Shown: positions 1 through 7,875 of the stretch, one piece after another
Layout: each line of letters begins with the position of its first letter
Numbering within the stretch: the stretch's first letter is position 1
The notes under the pieces: model-generated
What the model saw: the letters and a program-made list of their open reading frames with translations, nothing else
The model's database searches: none
What the model was told of the DNA's origin: nothing
Position numbers and translations under genes: made by a program
DNA from: Acrocarpospora pleiomorpha
GTDB lineage: Bacteria > Actinomycetota > Actinomycetes > Streptosporangiales > Streptosporangiaceae
Assembly (NCBI RefSeq): GCF_009687885.1
Contig: NZ_BLAF01000078.1
Span: forward strand, 1 to 49,752
Length of the DNA stretch: 49,752 nucleotides
Reading direction: 5' to 3'

Positions 1-36
1 CGGCCAGTGAACGCGCCCGAGAGGCCACCGCCGGGC

Positions 37-50
37 GGGACCTTGGTCAC
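37..50. promoter_or_regulatory. DosR/DevR-like box upstream of the CBS-BON gene
   Basis: The 14-mer GGGACCTTGGTCAC matches 11 of 14 positions of the core DosR/DevR palindrome as I remember it (GGGACTTTAGTCCC). It lies 73 nt before the CBS-BON start. A second short palindrome, GGACGTCC, follows at 61-68. Because the next gene but one is a DevS/DosS-like kinase, a DosR-type regulator is a natural candidate binder. The match is imperfect and no DosR gene is present in the window. Bases 1-36 hold no gene I can name. Confidence 0.4.
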
Positions 51-122
51 CCGGCATCCGGGACGTCCGCCACTGATGGCCCGCGCGGGGGATGGGAGAG
101 CGTGTACGCGGAGGTGGACGCT

Positions 123-719
123 ATGTCAATCGAAGTCAAGGACGTCATGGGGCGCGTGGCCATCGTCGTCCTGGAGAACGCGCCGTTCACCGACATCGTG
201 GCCACCATGAAGCGGTACGCGGTCGGCGCGGTCACCGTCATCGACGCCGACCGGCGGCCGGTGGGCGTCGTCTCCGGCGACGACCCGCTGCTCAAGGAGA
301 CCCGCGACCAGGCCGCGGGGGTGACGGCGGTCCAGCTGATGACCTCTCCGGCGGTCACCGTCACACCGGGTACGGCGGTGCGTGACGCGGCGCGGCTGAT
401 GCACGGCGAACGCGTCAAGCAGCTGCCCGTGATCGACCCGGTGACCGGGCGGATCGTCGGCACGCTGCACCAGCGTGACGTGCTGCGGATCCTCACCCGG
501 CCCGTCCCCGAGCTTGAGGCCGACATCAGGACCGTGCTTCCCGAGGCGTTGTCCATCGCGATCGACCAGGGAGTGGTGACCATCGGCGGCCGGGTCCAGC
601 GCAGCTCCCAGGCCATCGCCGTCGTCGAGGCGGTGCGCGCCGTCGAAGGGGTGGTCGACGTGGTGAACGAGGTGAGCACGGAGCAGGACGACCTGCTCAT
701 CGTCCCCCCGCTGCCGTAG
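123..719 (+). CDS. CBS-domain pair protein with C-terminal BON domain
   Basis: 198 residues. Two CBS domains (about residues 5-60 and 68-125; the phrases VTVIDADRRPVGVVSGDD and LPVIDPVTGRIVGTLHQRD are typical) are followed by a BON domain (about 133-188, with VVTIGGRVQ and VEGVVDVVNEV). CBS pairs usually bind adenosine nucleotides and BON domains associate with membranes or phospholipids; the protein is probably a small cytoplasmic stress or energy-sensing protein, comparable to hypoxia-induced CBS proteins of the mycobacterial DosR regulon. The ATG at 123 is chosen over the in-frame GTG at 102 because GGAGGTGG at 110-117 sits 5 nt before it. A DosR-like box upstream and a DevS-like kinase downstream (43 nt gap) suggest a redox or dormancy role, which is an inference. 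Confidence 0.85.
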   Translation: MSIEVKDVMGRVAIVVLENAPFTDIVATMKRYAVGAVTVIDADRRPVGVVSGDDPLLKETRDQAAGVTAVQLMTSPAVTVTPGTAVRDAARLMHGERVKQLPVIDPVTGRIVGTLHQRDVLRILTRPVPELEADIRTVLPEALSIAIDQGVVTIGGRVQRSSQAIAVVEAVRAVEGVVDVVNEVSTEQDDLLIVPPLP

Positions 720-761
720 GCGGATGGGATACCGGACCGCTCCAGTGCGACACTGTGGGGC

Positions 762-2432
762 ATGGGGAGCGAGCCGCGTCCGTTGCTGCCGCAGATGCGG
801 CTCGATGAGCTGCTGGCCGAGTTGCAGGTGCGGTTGAACGCCGTGCTGGCCACCCGCGATCGGGTGCACGCGCTGCTTGAGGCCGTCGTGTCGGTGGGCA
901 GCGATCTGGACCTGGAGACGGTGCTGCGCCGCATCGTGGAGACCGCGACCACGCTGGTGGACGCCAGTTACGGGGCGCTGGGCGTGGTCGGGCAGGGGAA
1001 CAATCTGATCCAGTTCATCCCGGTGGGGTTGAGCGAGGAGGAGATCGCCAAGATCGAGCACTGGCCGCACGGGCTCGGCGTGCTCGGCCTGCTGATCAAA
1101 GACGCGCGGCCGCTCAGGATGGGCCGCATCTCCGATCACCCGGAGTCCTACGGCTTCCCGCCCGGTCACCCGCCGATGGGCACCTTCCTGGGCGTTCCCA
1201 TCCAGGTGCGCGACGAGGTTTTCGGCAACCTCTACCTCACCGAGAAACGCGGCGGCGGCGAGTTCGACGAGGAGGACGAGGCCGTGGTGATCGCGCTGGC
1301 CACCGCGGCCGGCGTCGCGGTGGAGAACGCGCGCCTGTACGACGAGTCGCGGCGGCGCGAGACCTGGCTCCAGGCATCCGCGGAGGTGACCACCAGCCTG
1401 CTGTCCGGCGCGGACCCACGCCAGGTGCTGACCGTGGTGGCCGAGCGCGCCCGGCAGATGAGCGACGCGGATCTGGCCCAGGTGCTGCTGCCGGTCCCGG
1501 GCAAGCAGTCGCTCACCGTGGCGGCCGCCGAGGGCGAAGGCGCCGCGGAACTGGCGGAGACCGTCTTCGACGACGTGCTCGCGGGCGAGGTGTTCGCCCA
1601 AGGTGAGCCGGTGATCGTCCCGGCCGCGGGCGTGCCGTTAAGTCGGCTGGGCTACGGGCCGGAACTGATGGTGCCCCTGGGAACCTCGCCGAACGTGCGC
1701 GGGGTGCTGGCGCTGGCCAGACGCAGCAGGCGGTTGCCGTTCAGCGACGCGGACCAGCAGATGCTGCGAGCGTTCGCCGACCAGGCGGCGATCGTGCTGG
1801 AACTGGCCGAGGCACGCCGGGACGCCGAGCGGCTCGGCCTGCTGGAAGACAGGGATCGCATCGCCAAGGACCTGCACGACGTCGTCATCCAGCGGCTGTT
1901 CGCCGCCGCGATGACGCTGATGAGCACGGTACGGCTGGTGGAGCGGCCGGAGGCGGCCAAGCGGGTGCGGCACGCGATCGACGAACTCGACAAGACGACC
2001 CGGCAGATCCGCTCGACCATCTTCGCCCTGCAGGGGCCGCCCGGGGAGTCCACGCCCAGCCTGCGCGGCCGGATCGTGGAGCTGGTGGAGGGCGCCGGGG
2101 CGCATCTGGGGTTCATGCCCGGGCTGCGCATGGAGGGACAGGTCGACGCCCTGGTGCCCGACCTCACCGCCGATCACCTGCTCGCCGTGCTGCGCGAGGC
2201 CCTCTCGAACGTGGTACGCCACTCCCACGCGAAATGGGCCGACGTCGCCGTCGAGGCCGCGGGCGGCGAGCTGACCCTGACGGTCGCCGACGACGGCGTC
2301 GGCGTGGGCGAGGTGGAACGCCGCAGCGGCCTGCGCAACATCGAAGACCGCGCCGGCCGACTGGGCGGCACCGCCCAACTGGAGACCCCCGACGGCGGCG
2401 GGACGCGACTGCACTGGCAGGTCCCCTTGTGA
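762..2432 (+). CDS. GAF-GAF sensor histidine kinase, DevS/DosS family
   Basis: 556 residues, cytoplasmic, no membrane segments. GAF-A spans about residues 45-190, GAF-B about 205-350, then a HisKA_3 dimerisation domain (DRIAKDLHDVVIQRLFA, phosphoacceptor His372) and an HATPase_c domain (N box around EALSNVVRHSHA, G box VADDGVGVG, and GLRNIEDRAGRLGG). The GAF-A stretch YGALGVVG, HGLGVLG and YGFPPGHPPMGTFLGVP resembles the haem-binding GAF of mycobacterial DevS/DosT; His136 in PPGHPPM is a candidate haem ligand, but that position is inferred from memory of the family. Length is close to DevS (about 578). No response regulator follows it, so the kinase appears orphan within this window. Likely senses oxygen, NO or redox state. 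Confidence 0.85.
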   Translation: MGSEPRPLLPQMRLDELLAELQVRLNAVLATRDRVHALLEAVVSVGSDLDLETVLRRIVETATTLVDASYGALGVVGQGNNLIQFIPVGLSEEEIAKIEHWPHGLGVLGLLIKDARPLRMGRISDHPESYGFPPGHPPMGTFLGVPIQVRDEVFGNLYLTEKRGGGEFDEEDEAVVIALATAAGVAVENARLYDESRRRETWLQASAEVTTSLLSGADPRQVLTVVAERARQMSDADLAQVLLPVPGKQSLTVAAAEGEGAAELAETVFDDVLAGEVFAQGEPVIVPAAGVPLSRLGYGPELMVPLGTSPNVRGVLALARRSRRLPFSDADQQMLRAFADQAAIVLELAEARRDAERLGLLEDRDRIAKDLHDVVIQRLFAAAMTLMSTVRLVERPEAAKRVRHAIDELDKTTRQIRSTIFALQGPPGESTPSLRGRIVELVEGAGAHLGFMPGLRMEGQVDALVPDLTADHLLAVLREALSNVVRHSHAKWADVAVEAAGGELTLTVADDGVGVGEVERRSGLRNIEDRAGRLGGTAQLETPDGGGTRLHWQVPL

Positions 2433-2445
2433 GCTCGGGACCGAA

Positions 2446-2720
2446 TCAGGCCGTCTCGGGCCCGCAGACGAACGGCCTGGCGGCGGGCCCCCGCGGGCCG
2501 CTTCCAGCCAGGCCCGCACGTCGTCGAATGTCCGCAAACCGTCCGGCGGCCTGGTGCGACAGCACGCGCCGGCGTTTACAGGTGCCGCAGGCATGGCAGG
2601 CCGGGGCAGGCCCGGCCACCTCCTCCGCGAAGAAGGCGCCCATGCTCCGCTCGGTGAGGCGCCGGACGACCTCCCCGACCAGGAACCCCTGACCGGTCCC
2701 CGCGAACGCCACGGGTCTCC
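2446..2720 (-). pseudogene. possible frameshifted remnant of a small CxxC protein
   Basis: On the minus strand one frame reads FLVGEVVRRLTERSMGAFF then CHACGTCKRRR, and a neighbouring frame continues with natural-looking RTFDDVRAWLEAARGGPP. The two together look like a small zinc-motif protein interrupted by a frameshift near 2560. I do not recognise the family. High GC alone creates long open frames here, so this may be chance. The rest of 2433-2770 shows no other coding signal. Confidence 0.2.
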
Positions 2721-2773
2721 ACCATGCCCAGATTAATCCCTGACCAAGGCCGGCAGAGCGCGGCGCCGGCCCC

Positions 2774-3034
2774 TTAGCCGACGTAATCGTTTGGGTCGCA
2801 CCTCCTCGTGGACGAATCCTTACGTGACGCTCGGCACAGGAGTGAGAGTGATCCAATCTGAGTGATCGCCAGCACAGCGAAAAAGGGCTGTGCGGTATTG
2901 GCATATAGCCGGGGACGTGGGTGACGGACCGAATCCTCTATCTGATGTTGGAGCTGGCTAATTGCGATGTCGCACGCTTGCTTAACCTCGTCTGGGTTTC
3001 GTGCTATTTCTATTGCTGACGCTAGAACTTTCAT
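2774..3034 (-). CDS. small hypothetical protein in AT-richer DNA (uncertain)
   Basis: 86 residues starting at ATG 3034, with AGGA about 4 nt before it. The first 35 residues (MKVLASAIEIARNPDEVKQ...) look like an amphipathic helix; the tail is less convincing. The frame is open through the start of the lower-GC island, where open frames are less expected by chance than in the flanks. It starts only 19 nt from, and divergent to, the 3054 ORF, leaving no separate promoter space, which argues against both being real. No family recognised. Confidence 0.25.
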   Translation of the reverse strand: MKVLASAIEIARNPDEVKQACDIAISQLQHQIEDSVRHPRPRLYANTAQPFFAVLAITQIGSLSLLCRASRKDSSTRRCDPNDYVG

Positions 3035-3053
3035 CTATCCTGGAGGTGACACT

Positions 3054-3122
3054 GTGGTCATCGCACGGTTCGGGCATCTGATCTCTGCCGAGCACAGACA
3101 GGCGATCCGGGACATTGAGTGA
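3054..3122 (+). CDS. 22-residue ORF translationally coupled to the island membrane gene
   Basis: GTG at 3054 is preceded by GGAGGTGA (3042-3049), the strongest ribosome binding site of the island, 4-5 nt away. The product would be 22 residues beginning MVIARFGHLISAEHR and ending RDIE. Its stop (3120-3122) overlaps the TTG start of the next gene (3115), which has only a weak site of its own. It may be a leader or coupling peptide, or a small peptide product. No similarity recognised; size makes any claim tentative. Confidence 0.4.
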   Translation: MVIARFGHLISAEHRQAIRDIE

Positions 3123-3942
3123 CGACGGCACACGCCTTGCTGGAAAATTGTCAATCTGGCTGGCCAGTCTCTTTGCCATCGTTGCTTTGATTGTGGGTGC
3201 GATCAACCTTTTTCTGGACGAACCCGTGCCAGTGCCTCTTGATCTTGTCGCAGGTTATCTGCTGGGCACGCTTGCCAGCTTCATCGCCTACGTCTACGGA
3301 CGATCAGAGCTGATATTGGAGCGCCAGGATCGCCTGTTGCATCAGCCGGCGAGGGGCGTTCAGGTGTTCACCACCAGCGAAGAGTTTCTGCGGAAATTGG
3401 TGGAGATAACCGTCGGCGCGTCCACCGTCAGCACCCTGAACCTGTCTCCGGCAAAGGGAGAACATCCAGAACTGGACCGATATTTCGACATCGTCCACAG
3501 CAGCATCAAGAACCGGAAGAGCCCGCTCCGGAGTTTTCGTAGCATTGCGAGTGTCGACACGGTCCAGAAATCTGCCTGGCTGGTCGAGAGAAGCTACGAA
3601 CTCCATCAAACCGGACGGGTGTCCTTCGCGATCTTCGACCAAGATCGTATTCGCCCGTTATTGCACCCGTTAAGCCTGCACATCACGTACAAGAACGGAA
3701 ATATCCACGTTTTCATCTTCCCGCCGGTAAACCTGACGGGCTCGATGGACTCGATTCTGATATCGGATCCAGTGCTGGGAAAGGCGATGCTGGATTACTA
3801 CAATCTTCTTTGGCACGACTCTCTGAAGATCAACGAGGGTAGGCAGGTCCGGCCCCAGGGGCTCGATCGGATTGTCCAGCTTAATCCGGAAATGGACGCC
3901 AATCCATTCTATCAAAGCTTGCGGAAAGGCCTGACCCTGTGA
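3115..3942 (+). CDS. two-TM membrane protein with a PLD-like/TrmB-C-like cytoplasmic domain
   Basis: 275 residues from TTG 3115. Two membrane helices (about residues 12-34 and 41-62) are followed by YGRSELILERQDRLLH, a likely short coil, and a C-terminal alpha/beta domain (about 78-255). The end of that domain (LDYYNLLWHDSLKINEG) recalls inactive phospholipase-D-like folds seen in TrmB-type regulators; HKD catalytic motifs are not visible, so any enzymatic role is doubtful. A membrane-tethered sensor is the best guess. Its stop overlaps the start of the aldolase gene (GTGA). Codon use is clearly less GC-biased than in flanking genes, marking the accessory island. Function unknown. Confidence 0.65.
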   Translation: MSDDGTRLAGKLSIWLASLFAIVALIVGAINLFLDEPVPVPLDLVAGYLLGTLASFIAYVYGRSELILERQDRLLHQPARGVQVFTTSEEFLRKLVEITVGASTVSTLNLSPAKGEHPELDRYFDIVHSSIKNRKSPLRSFRSIASVDTVQKSAWLVERSYELHQTGRVSFAIFDQDRIRPLLHPLSLHITYKNGNIHVFIFPPVNLTGSMDSILISDPVLGKAMLDYYNLLWHDSLKINEGRQVRPQGLDRIVQLNPEMDANPFYQSLRKGLTL

Positions 3943-4697
3943 CGAATCTGAGAATCAGGCTGAAGTCGGGCGAGCCGCTTCTTGGCACGCTCATCACCCT
4001 CGACTCTCCCGAAGTCGCGCTCATTCTGCAGCGCGCGGGATTTACCTGGTTCTTCCTTGACCTCGAGCATTCCGCACTTTTGGATCTTAAAAGCGCACAG
4101 CGCATCATTGAGGTTCTCCAGCCTCAGGGGTACGCGGTGATACGGGTGCCGGACAATTCGGAGACATGGATCAAACATGCGCTCGACACCGGGTGTGACG
4201 GAGTGATCATTCCGCATATAGGGAGCAGGGCGGACGCGGAGCGGGCCGTTCTATTCTCGAAATATCCACCACTCGGACGGAGAAGCGTGGGCATCGCACG
4301 CGCGCAGGGATATGGCTCATCTTTCCAGGATTATCTGAGCGGCGCGGCGGAAAGAATCGCGGTCATCGCCCAGATCGAAGACGTGGACGGAGTGGAGAAC
4401 GTCGATGACATCCTCGCTGTCGAGGGCATCGACGCCATTTTCGTCGGCCCGTACGACCTTTCCGGAAGCATGGGCATACTCGGCCGGCTGACCGATCCCG
4501 CACTGATCGAGAACGTGAATCGCGTCCGCCGCGCATGTCAGACCGCGGATGTGCCCTTCGGCATATTCTGTCCTAACACCACGGCGATGAACGCCGAACT
4601 GGCACGGAAAACCAGTCTGCTGGCGGTGGGATCCGATGCCGGGCACATCTCGGCCGGAGCTGCCAGCATATTCCACGAGTTGCGACCAGAAAGGTAG
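3939..4697 (+). CDS. HpcH/HpaI-family aldolase (class II pyruvate aldolase)
   Basis: 252 residues, full length for the family. Key elements are visible: FFLDLEHSALL (His44 general base), VIRVP (Arg69), AQIEDVDGVENVDDIL (metal ligand Glu147) and FVGPYDLSGSMG (metal ligand Asp173). These enzymes reversibly add pyruvate or a related enolate to aldehydes, giving 4-hydroxy-2-oxoacids. The substrate cannot be read from the sequence. GTG start overlaps the stop of the preceding membrane gene by 4 nt, and a 2OG-Fe(II) oxygenase gene begins 4 nt after the stop, so the four genes look like one operon. GC content is lower than in flanking DNA. Confidence 0.85.
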   Translation: MTNLRIRLKSGEPLLGTLITLDSPEVALILQRAGFTWFFLDLEHSALLDLKSAQRIIEVLQPQGYAVIRVPDNSETWIKHALDTGCDGVIIPHIGSRADAERAVLFSKYPPLGRRSVGIARAQGYGSSFQDYLSGAAERIAVIAQIEDVDGVENVDDILAVEGIDAIFVGPYDLSGSMGILGRLTDPALIENVNRVRRACQTADVPFGIFCPNTTAMNAELARKTSLLAVGSDAGHISAGAASIFHELRPER

Positions 4698-4701
4698 CGT
4701 G

Positions 4702-5478
4702 ATGCTGATCAGGGCCGACTCCCTGGAAACCGCCTACACGTCTCTCGCCGGGGATCCGGGCGCATTGGCGGCGCACGTCCAAGGATATCTTCCGCCCGAG
4801 GTCTGCGACCGGGCGCGTGGCCACGTCGTCCCACTGCTGCTGGAGAACTCATTTCAGCGAATTTATCGAAGCCAGGTGCGAGCGTTCACGGAGGCGATTT
4901 CCCGGGACGTCCACGCGGAAGAAGGGTACCTTGAGCAGGCGACCGAGGTCCTGCGTGCGATGCGTCTCGCGTTCCTGCCTTTCGCCAGCCCGGCCGACAT
5001 GTTCCGCGCCGACCTGGACGAGGTCGCCCCGCACGGCGCGACCCTGCTCCGTTTCGGCGGTCGCCCGCTCGTGTTCGGCATGATGCGAAGCTGGGAATCC
5101 GACATGGAGGCCCTCCCTCATTTCGACATCATTCAAGAAGCGACGCCCGCGTTCGGCTCGACATTTCAGTTCAGCGAACAGTTTGGTGTGAATATCTACA
5201 CCGAGGGCCCGCGTCACGGCGGCGAACTCCTGGTCTGGGACAAGAAGCTGGGGGATCTGGTCGGAGCGGGATACACGGCACAGGACGGAACGTATGGATT
5301 CGATCGGGAGAGATTACCGCCCCCCGATGTGGTCATCCAGCCCAGAACCGGTGATCTGGTCATCGTGAGATCTACGCGTCTGCACGCTGTGAACAAGACG
5401 ATCGCGGGGCGGCGTGTTAGCGTGTCCGGGTTCTTGGGAGTGGGCGCGAGCCGGGAAAGTATCAAACTCTGGAGTTAG
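4702..5478 (+). CDS. 2-oxoglutarate/Fe(II)-dependent oxygenase
   Basis: 258 residues. The HxD of the iron triad is LPHFDII (His140, Asp142), the distal His228 is in TRLHAVNKT, and Arg238 in AGRRVSVSGFLG is placed to bind the 2-oxoglutarate carboxylate; the intervening GGELLVWDKKL and PRTGDLVIV are typical double-stranded beta-helix strands of the prolyl-hydroxylase-like class. It probably hydroxylates an amino acid or small acid. ATG 4702 is preceded by AGAAAGG 6 nt upstream; an in-frame GTG at 4699 is the alternative. Sits between aldolase and SDR genes in the low-GC island, so the three may act in sequence on one metabolite (inference). Confidence 0.8.
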   Translation: MLIRADSLETAYTSLAGDPGALAAHVQGYLPPEVCDRARGHVVPLLLENSFQRIYRSQVRAFTEAISRDVHAEEGYLEQATEVLRAMRLAFLPFASPADMFRADLDEVAPHGATLLRFGGRPLVFGMMRSWESDMEALPHFDIIQEATPAFGSTFQFSEQFGVNIYTEGPRHGGELLVWDKKLGDLVGAGYTAQDGTYGFDRERLPPPDVVIQPRTGDLVIVRSTRLHAVNKTIAGRRVSVSGFLGVGASRESIKLWS

Positions 5479-5488
5479 GGCGCATTTC

Positions 5489-6337
5489 ATGTCTATCCCG
5501 AGAGTTTCCGAATGGGGCACCGTGGACTCTGACGTTCAATGGGATATGGGCGCGTTGCGTCCTGAGAAGATTTTCTCGTTGACCGGAAAGGTCGCTCTGG
5601 TAACCGGTTCCGGTGGCGGCGTGGGCGGATGGCTTGCCGCGGGGCTGGCGGCGGCTGGCGCTCGCATCGTGCTGAGTGACCTCACCAAAGAACGATGCGA
5701 AGGGATTTCCAGCCTGCTGTCGGACAATGATGTCGATCACACCGTCGTCCCCGCGGACCTCCGGGAGATCACCGCCCCTCAGCAGATCGTGGCCCACGCG
5801 GTAGAACATTTCGGCCGCCTCGACGTGGTGGTCAACGCCGCGGCGATCAACGAGCGCCGTCCCATCTCCGAGGTGAACACCGACCTTTGGGAGCGGATCG
5901 GCAGCGTCAATCTGCGAGCCGCATACTTCCTCGCCCGTGAGGCGATGCTGACCATGAGGGGCAGCGGGGGAGGCTCCATCATCAATATCACCTCGATCAA
6001 TTCCGAGGTGGGACTCGAACACGTCTCGATCTACGGGGCGCACAAAGCAGCCTTGGCACAGGCGACCAAGACAATGTGCGTAGAGTGGGCGAAATACAAC
6101 ATCAGGGTCAATTGCCTGGCGCCTGGCTTTCTGATGACCTCCCTGTCACGCCCCCTCTGGGACGACGAGGACCGGGCGAACTGGATCCTCGACCGATGCC
6201 CCATGGGACGGCCGGGAGCGCCCTCCGAACTGATCGGCGCCTGCCTGCTGCTCGCCTCCCAGGCAGGCTCGTTCATCTCCGGAGTCAGCATTTTCGCGGA
6301 CGGCGGCCTCCTGGCCGGTAGCCCATGGACCAGATGA
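5489..6337 (+). CDS. short-chain dehydrogenase/reductase (SDR)
   Basis: 282 residues, with about 30 residues before the Rossmann fold. Classical SDR motifs: TGSGGGVGGWLA (cofactor binding), NAAAINERR, catalytic Ser in NITSINSEV, YGAHK (Tyr and Lys) and the PGFLMT turn. The acidic Asp in VLSDLTKER after beta-2 suggests NAD(H) preference. ATG 5489 follows the oxygenase stop by 10 nt. The 5' two-thirds has the island's lower GC while the last 200 bp returns towards the genome average. Ends 14 nt from the convergent FMO gene. Likely oxidises or reduces the product made by the aldolase/oxygenase pair (inference). Confidence 0.88.
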   Translation: MSIPRVSEWGTVDSDVQWDMGALRPEKIFSLTGKVALVTGSGGGVGGWLAAGLAAAGARIVLSDLTKERCEGISSLLSDNDVDHTVVPADLREITAPQQIVAHAVEHFGRLDVVVNAAAINERRPISEVNTDLWERIGSVNLRAAYFLAREAMLTMRGSGGGSIINITSINSEVGLEHVSIYGAHKAALAQATKTMCVEWAKYNIRVNCLAPGFLMTSLSRPLWDDEDRANWILDRCPMGRPGAPSELIGACLLLASQAGSFISGVSIFADGGLLAGSPWTR

Positions 6338-6351
6338 ACCCGGTTCCGCGT

Positions 6352-7875
6352 TCAGGGCTTTCGTCCAGCGGGGTGGGGGGCCGGTGGCGGGAGGGCCGTT
6401 CTGGGAGCCGGTGAGGTCGAGGAGAGGCGTTTGAGTAGGGCGGGGGTGATGCGGCGGTAGGCGGCTGGGTTGATTGGGTTGAGCCAGTGGGAGGCGCGGA
6501 CGGGGGCGCTGATGTTGAGGTCGAGGTCGCCGAGGACCTCGTCGACGTTGTGCATGGAGAAGGGGATGATCTTCGTGCCGCGGCAGTGGTGGGTGGCGGT
6601 GGCGATGTCCATGAACGCGAGCTGGTCGGTGACCATTCGACGCATCGACGCCGGGTCGGGAAGCGGGACCGCGTTCGCGAGGTCGGCGGCGATCCATAAG
6701 GCGGCCATCTCGGCGTTGAGCGGGCTGAAGAACGAGGAGTTGTAGCCGTTGAAGTACAGGCCCGGTACGTCGATGGGCCGGATCTGGCGGTAGAGCATGA
6801 AGTTGCCGCGCTCGTCGAACAGCCGCTCCTGGACGTCGCCGGGGAGGAATGGGACCCCCTGGGTGAAGCCGGTGGCGCAGATGACGAGGTCGGCGGGGAG
6901 CGACGTGCCGTCGTCGAGTTCGGCGTACGGGCTGCCGTCGTTCGCGTGGAGCCTGGCGATGGTGCGGTCATGGTGCACGGTGATGGCGCCGTCGGCGACG
7001 CCTTCGAAGAAGCCCTCGGTCGCCAGGCCAATGGCGCCCTTGACGATGTCCTCCATCTGGCCCGGGGGGACCAGGCCGTGCTTGTCCAGGCGGAACTGGC
7101 GTACCGACACCGTGCCGATGGAGTTGATCATCCGGGTGCGCATGCCGTTGCCGGGGCCGTGCAGGAACTTCTCGACGCCGCGCAGGCGCAGGTACCGGAA
7201 CAGCGCCTCGCCCATCCGGGTCAGCAGCAGCAGCTTGAAATTGAGGACGCCGCCGATCTTGCGGGGCACCTTCCACAGCAGGTGGCGGGCGATCACATCG
7301 GTGCTCGCGGCGACCTGGCTGATCGGCACCGTGATGTCGCACGCCGACTTTCCGTACCCGACGATCAGGACGTGCTTGCCGCGGGCCGGTTCGACGTCGT
7401 GCACCTCGGTGCCCGCGCGCAGCCGCCCGCCGGCCGCGGTGAACTCGGCCAGGCCGGGGTAGCTCGGGATGGCGGGTTCGCAGAACACGCCGTTGGCGAC
7501 GATCAGCCGGTCGAAGGTCTCCGTCGCGTCGTCCGTGGTCACTGTCCACCCGCCGTTACCCGGTTCGGCCGCGGTCACCCGGGTGTTCAGCCGCACGGCG
7601 GGCATGAGCCCGAACTCCTCGGCGTAGGCGGCGAGGTAGGCCTGGACCTGCTCGCCGCTGGGCCACTGCGGGTAGTCCCTGGGCATCGGGAAGTCCGACA
7701 GCGAGTACTGCGCCTTGGGGCTCTGGGTGGTCAGGCCCGGGTAGCGCCGGGTCCGGCTCCACACGCCGCCGACGTCCGGGGCCTGCTCGAACACCACCAC
7801 GTCGTGCCCGGCCTGCGTGAGCACCTTGGCCGTGCTGAGGCCGGCCACCCCGGCTCCGATGATCGCGACTCTCAT
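6352..7875 (-). CDS. flavin-dependent monooxygenase (FMO/Baeyer-Villiger type)
   Basis: 507 residues. FAD site GAGVAG at residues 7-12 with Glu30 closing the fold (VVVFEQAPDVGGVW), NADPH-binding Rossmann IVGYGKSACD at 171-180, and the FMO-type ATGFTQG late in the protein. Class B flavoprotein monooxygenases oxidise ketones, amines, sulphur groups or aromatics with NADPH and O2. The C-terminal tail is proline-rich (residues about 485-507) and may be disordered. ATG at 7875 overlaps the stop of the upstream cupin gene by 4 nt, so the two are co-transcribed. Placement next to a meta-cleavage operon and IclR regulator suggests a role in an early step of an aromatic or cyclic-ketone degradation route. 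Confidence 0.87.
   Translation of the reverse strand: MRVAIIGAGVAGLSTAKVLTQAGHDVVVFEQAPDVGGVWSRTRRYPGLTTQSPKAQYSLSDFPMPRDYPQWPSGEQVQAYLAAYAEEFGLMPAVRLNTRVTAAEPGNGGWTVTTDDATETFDRLIVANGVFCEPAIPSYPGLAEFTAAGGRLRAGTEVHDVEPARGKHVLIVGYGKSACDITVPISQVAASTDVIARHLLWKVPRKIGGVLNFKLLLLTRMGEALFRYLRLRGVEKFLHGPGNGMRTRMINSIGTVSVRQFRLDKHGLVPPGQMEDIVKGAIGLATEGFFEGVADGAITVHHDRTIARLHANDGSPYAELDDGTSLPADLVICATGFTQGVPFLPGDVQERLFDERGNFMLYRQIRPIDVPGLYFNGYNSSFFSPLNAEMAALWIAADLANAVPLPDPASMRRMVTDQLAFMDIATATHHCRGTKIIPFSMHNVDEVLGDLDLNISAPVRASHWLNPINPAAYRRITPALLKRLSSTSPAPRTALPPPAPHPAGRKP

Noticed and set aside
126..1601. Long minus-strand reading frame opposite the CBS and kinase genes
   Set aside because: It is the high-GC shadow of two clearly real + strand genes; composition is His/Arg/Gly-rich and no motif is visible.
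3118..3121. Alternative GTG start for the island membrane protein
   Set aside because: It lies out of frame with the protein; TTG 3115 is the only in-frame initiator.
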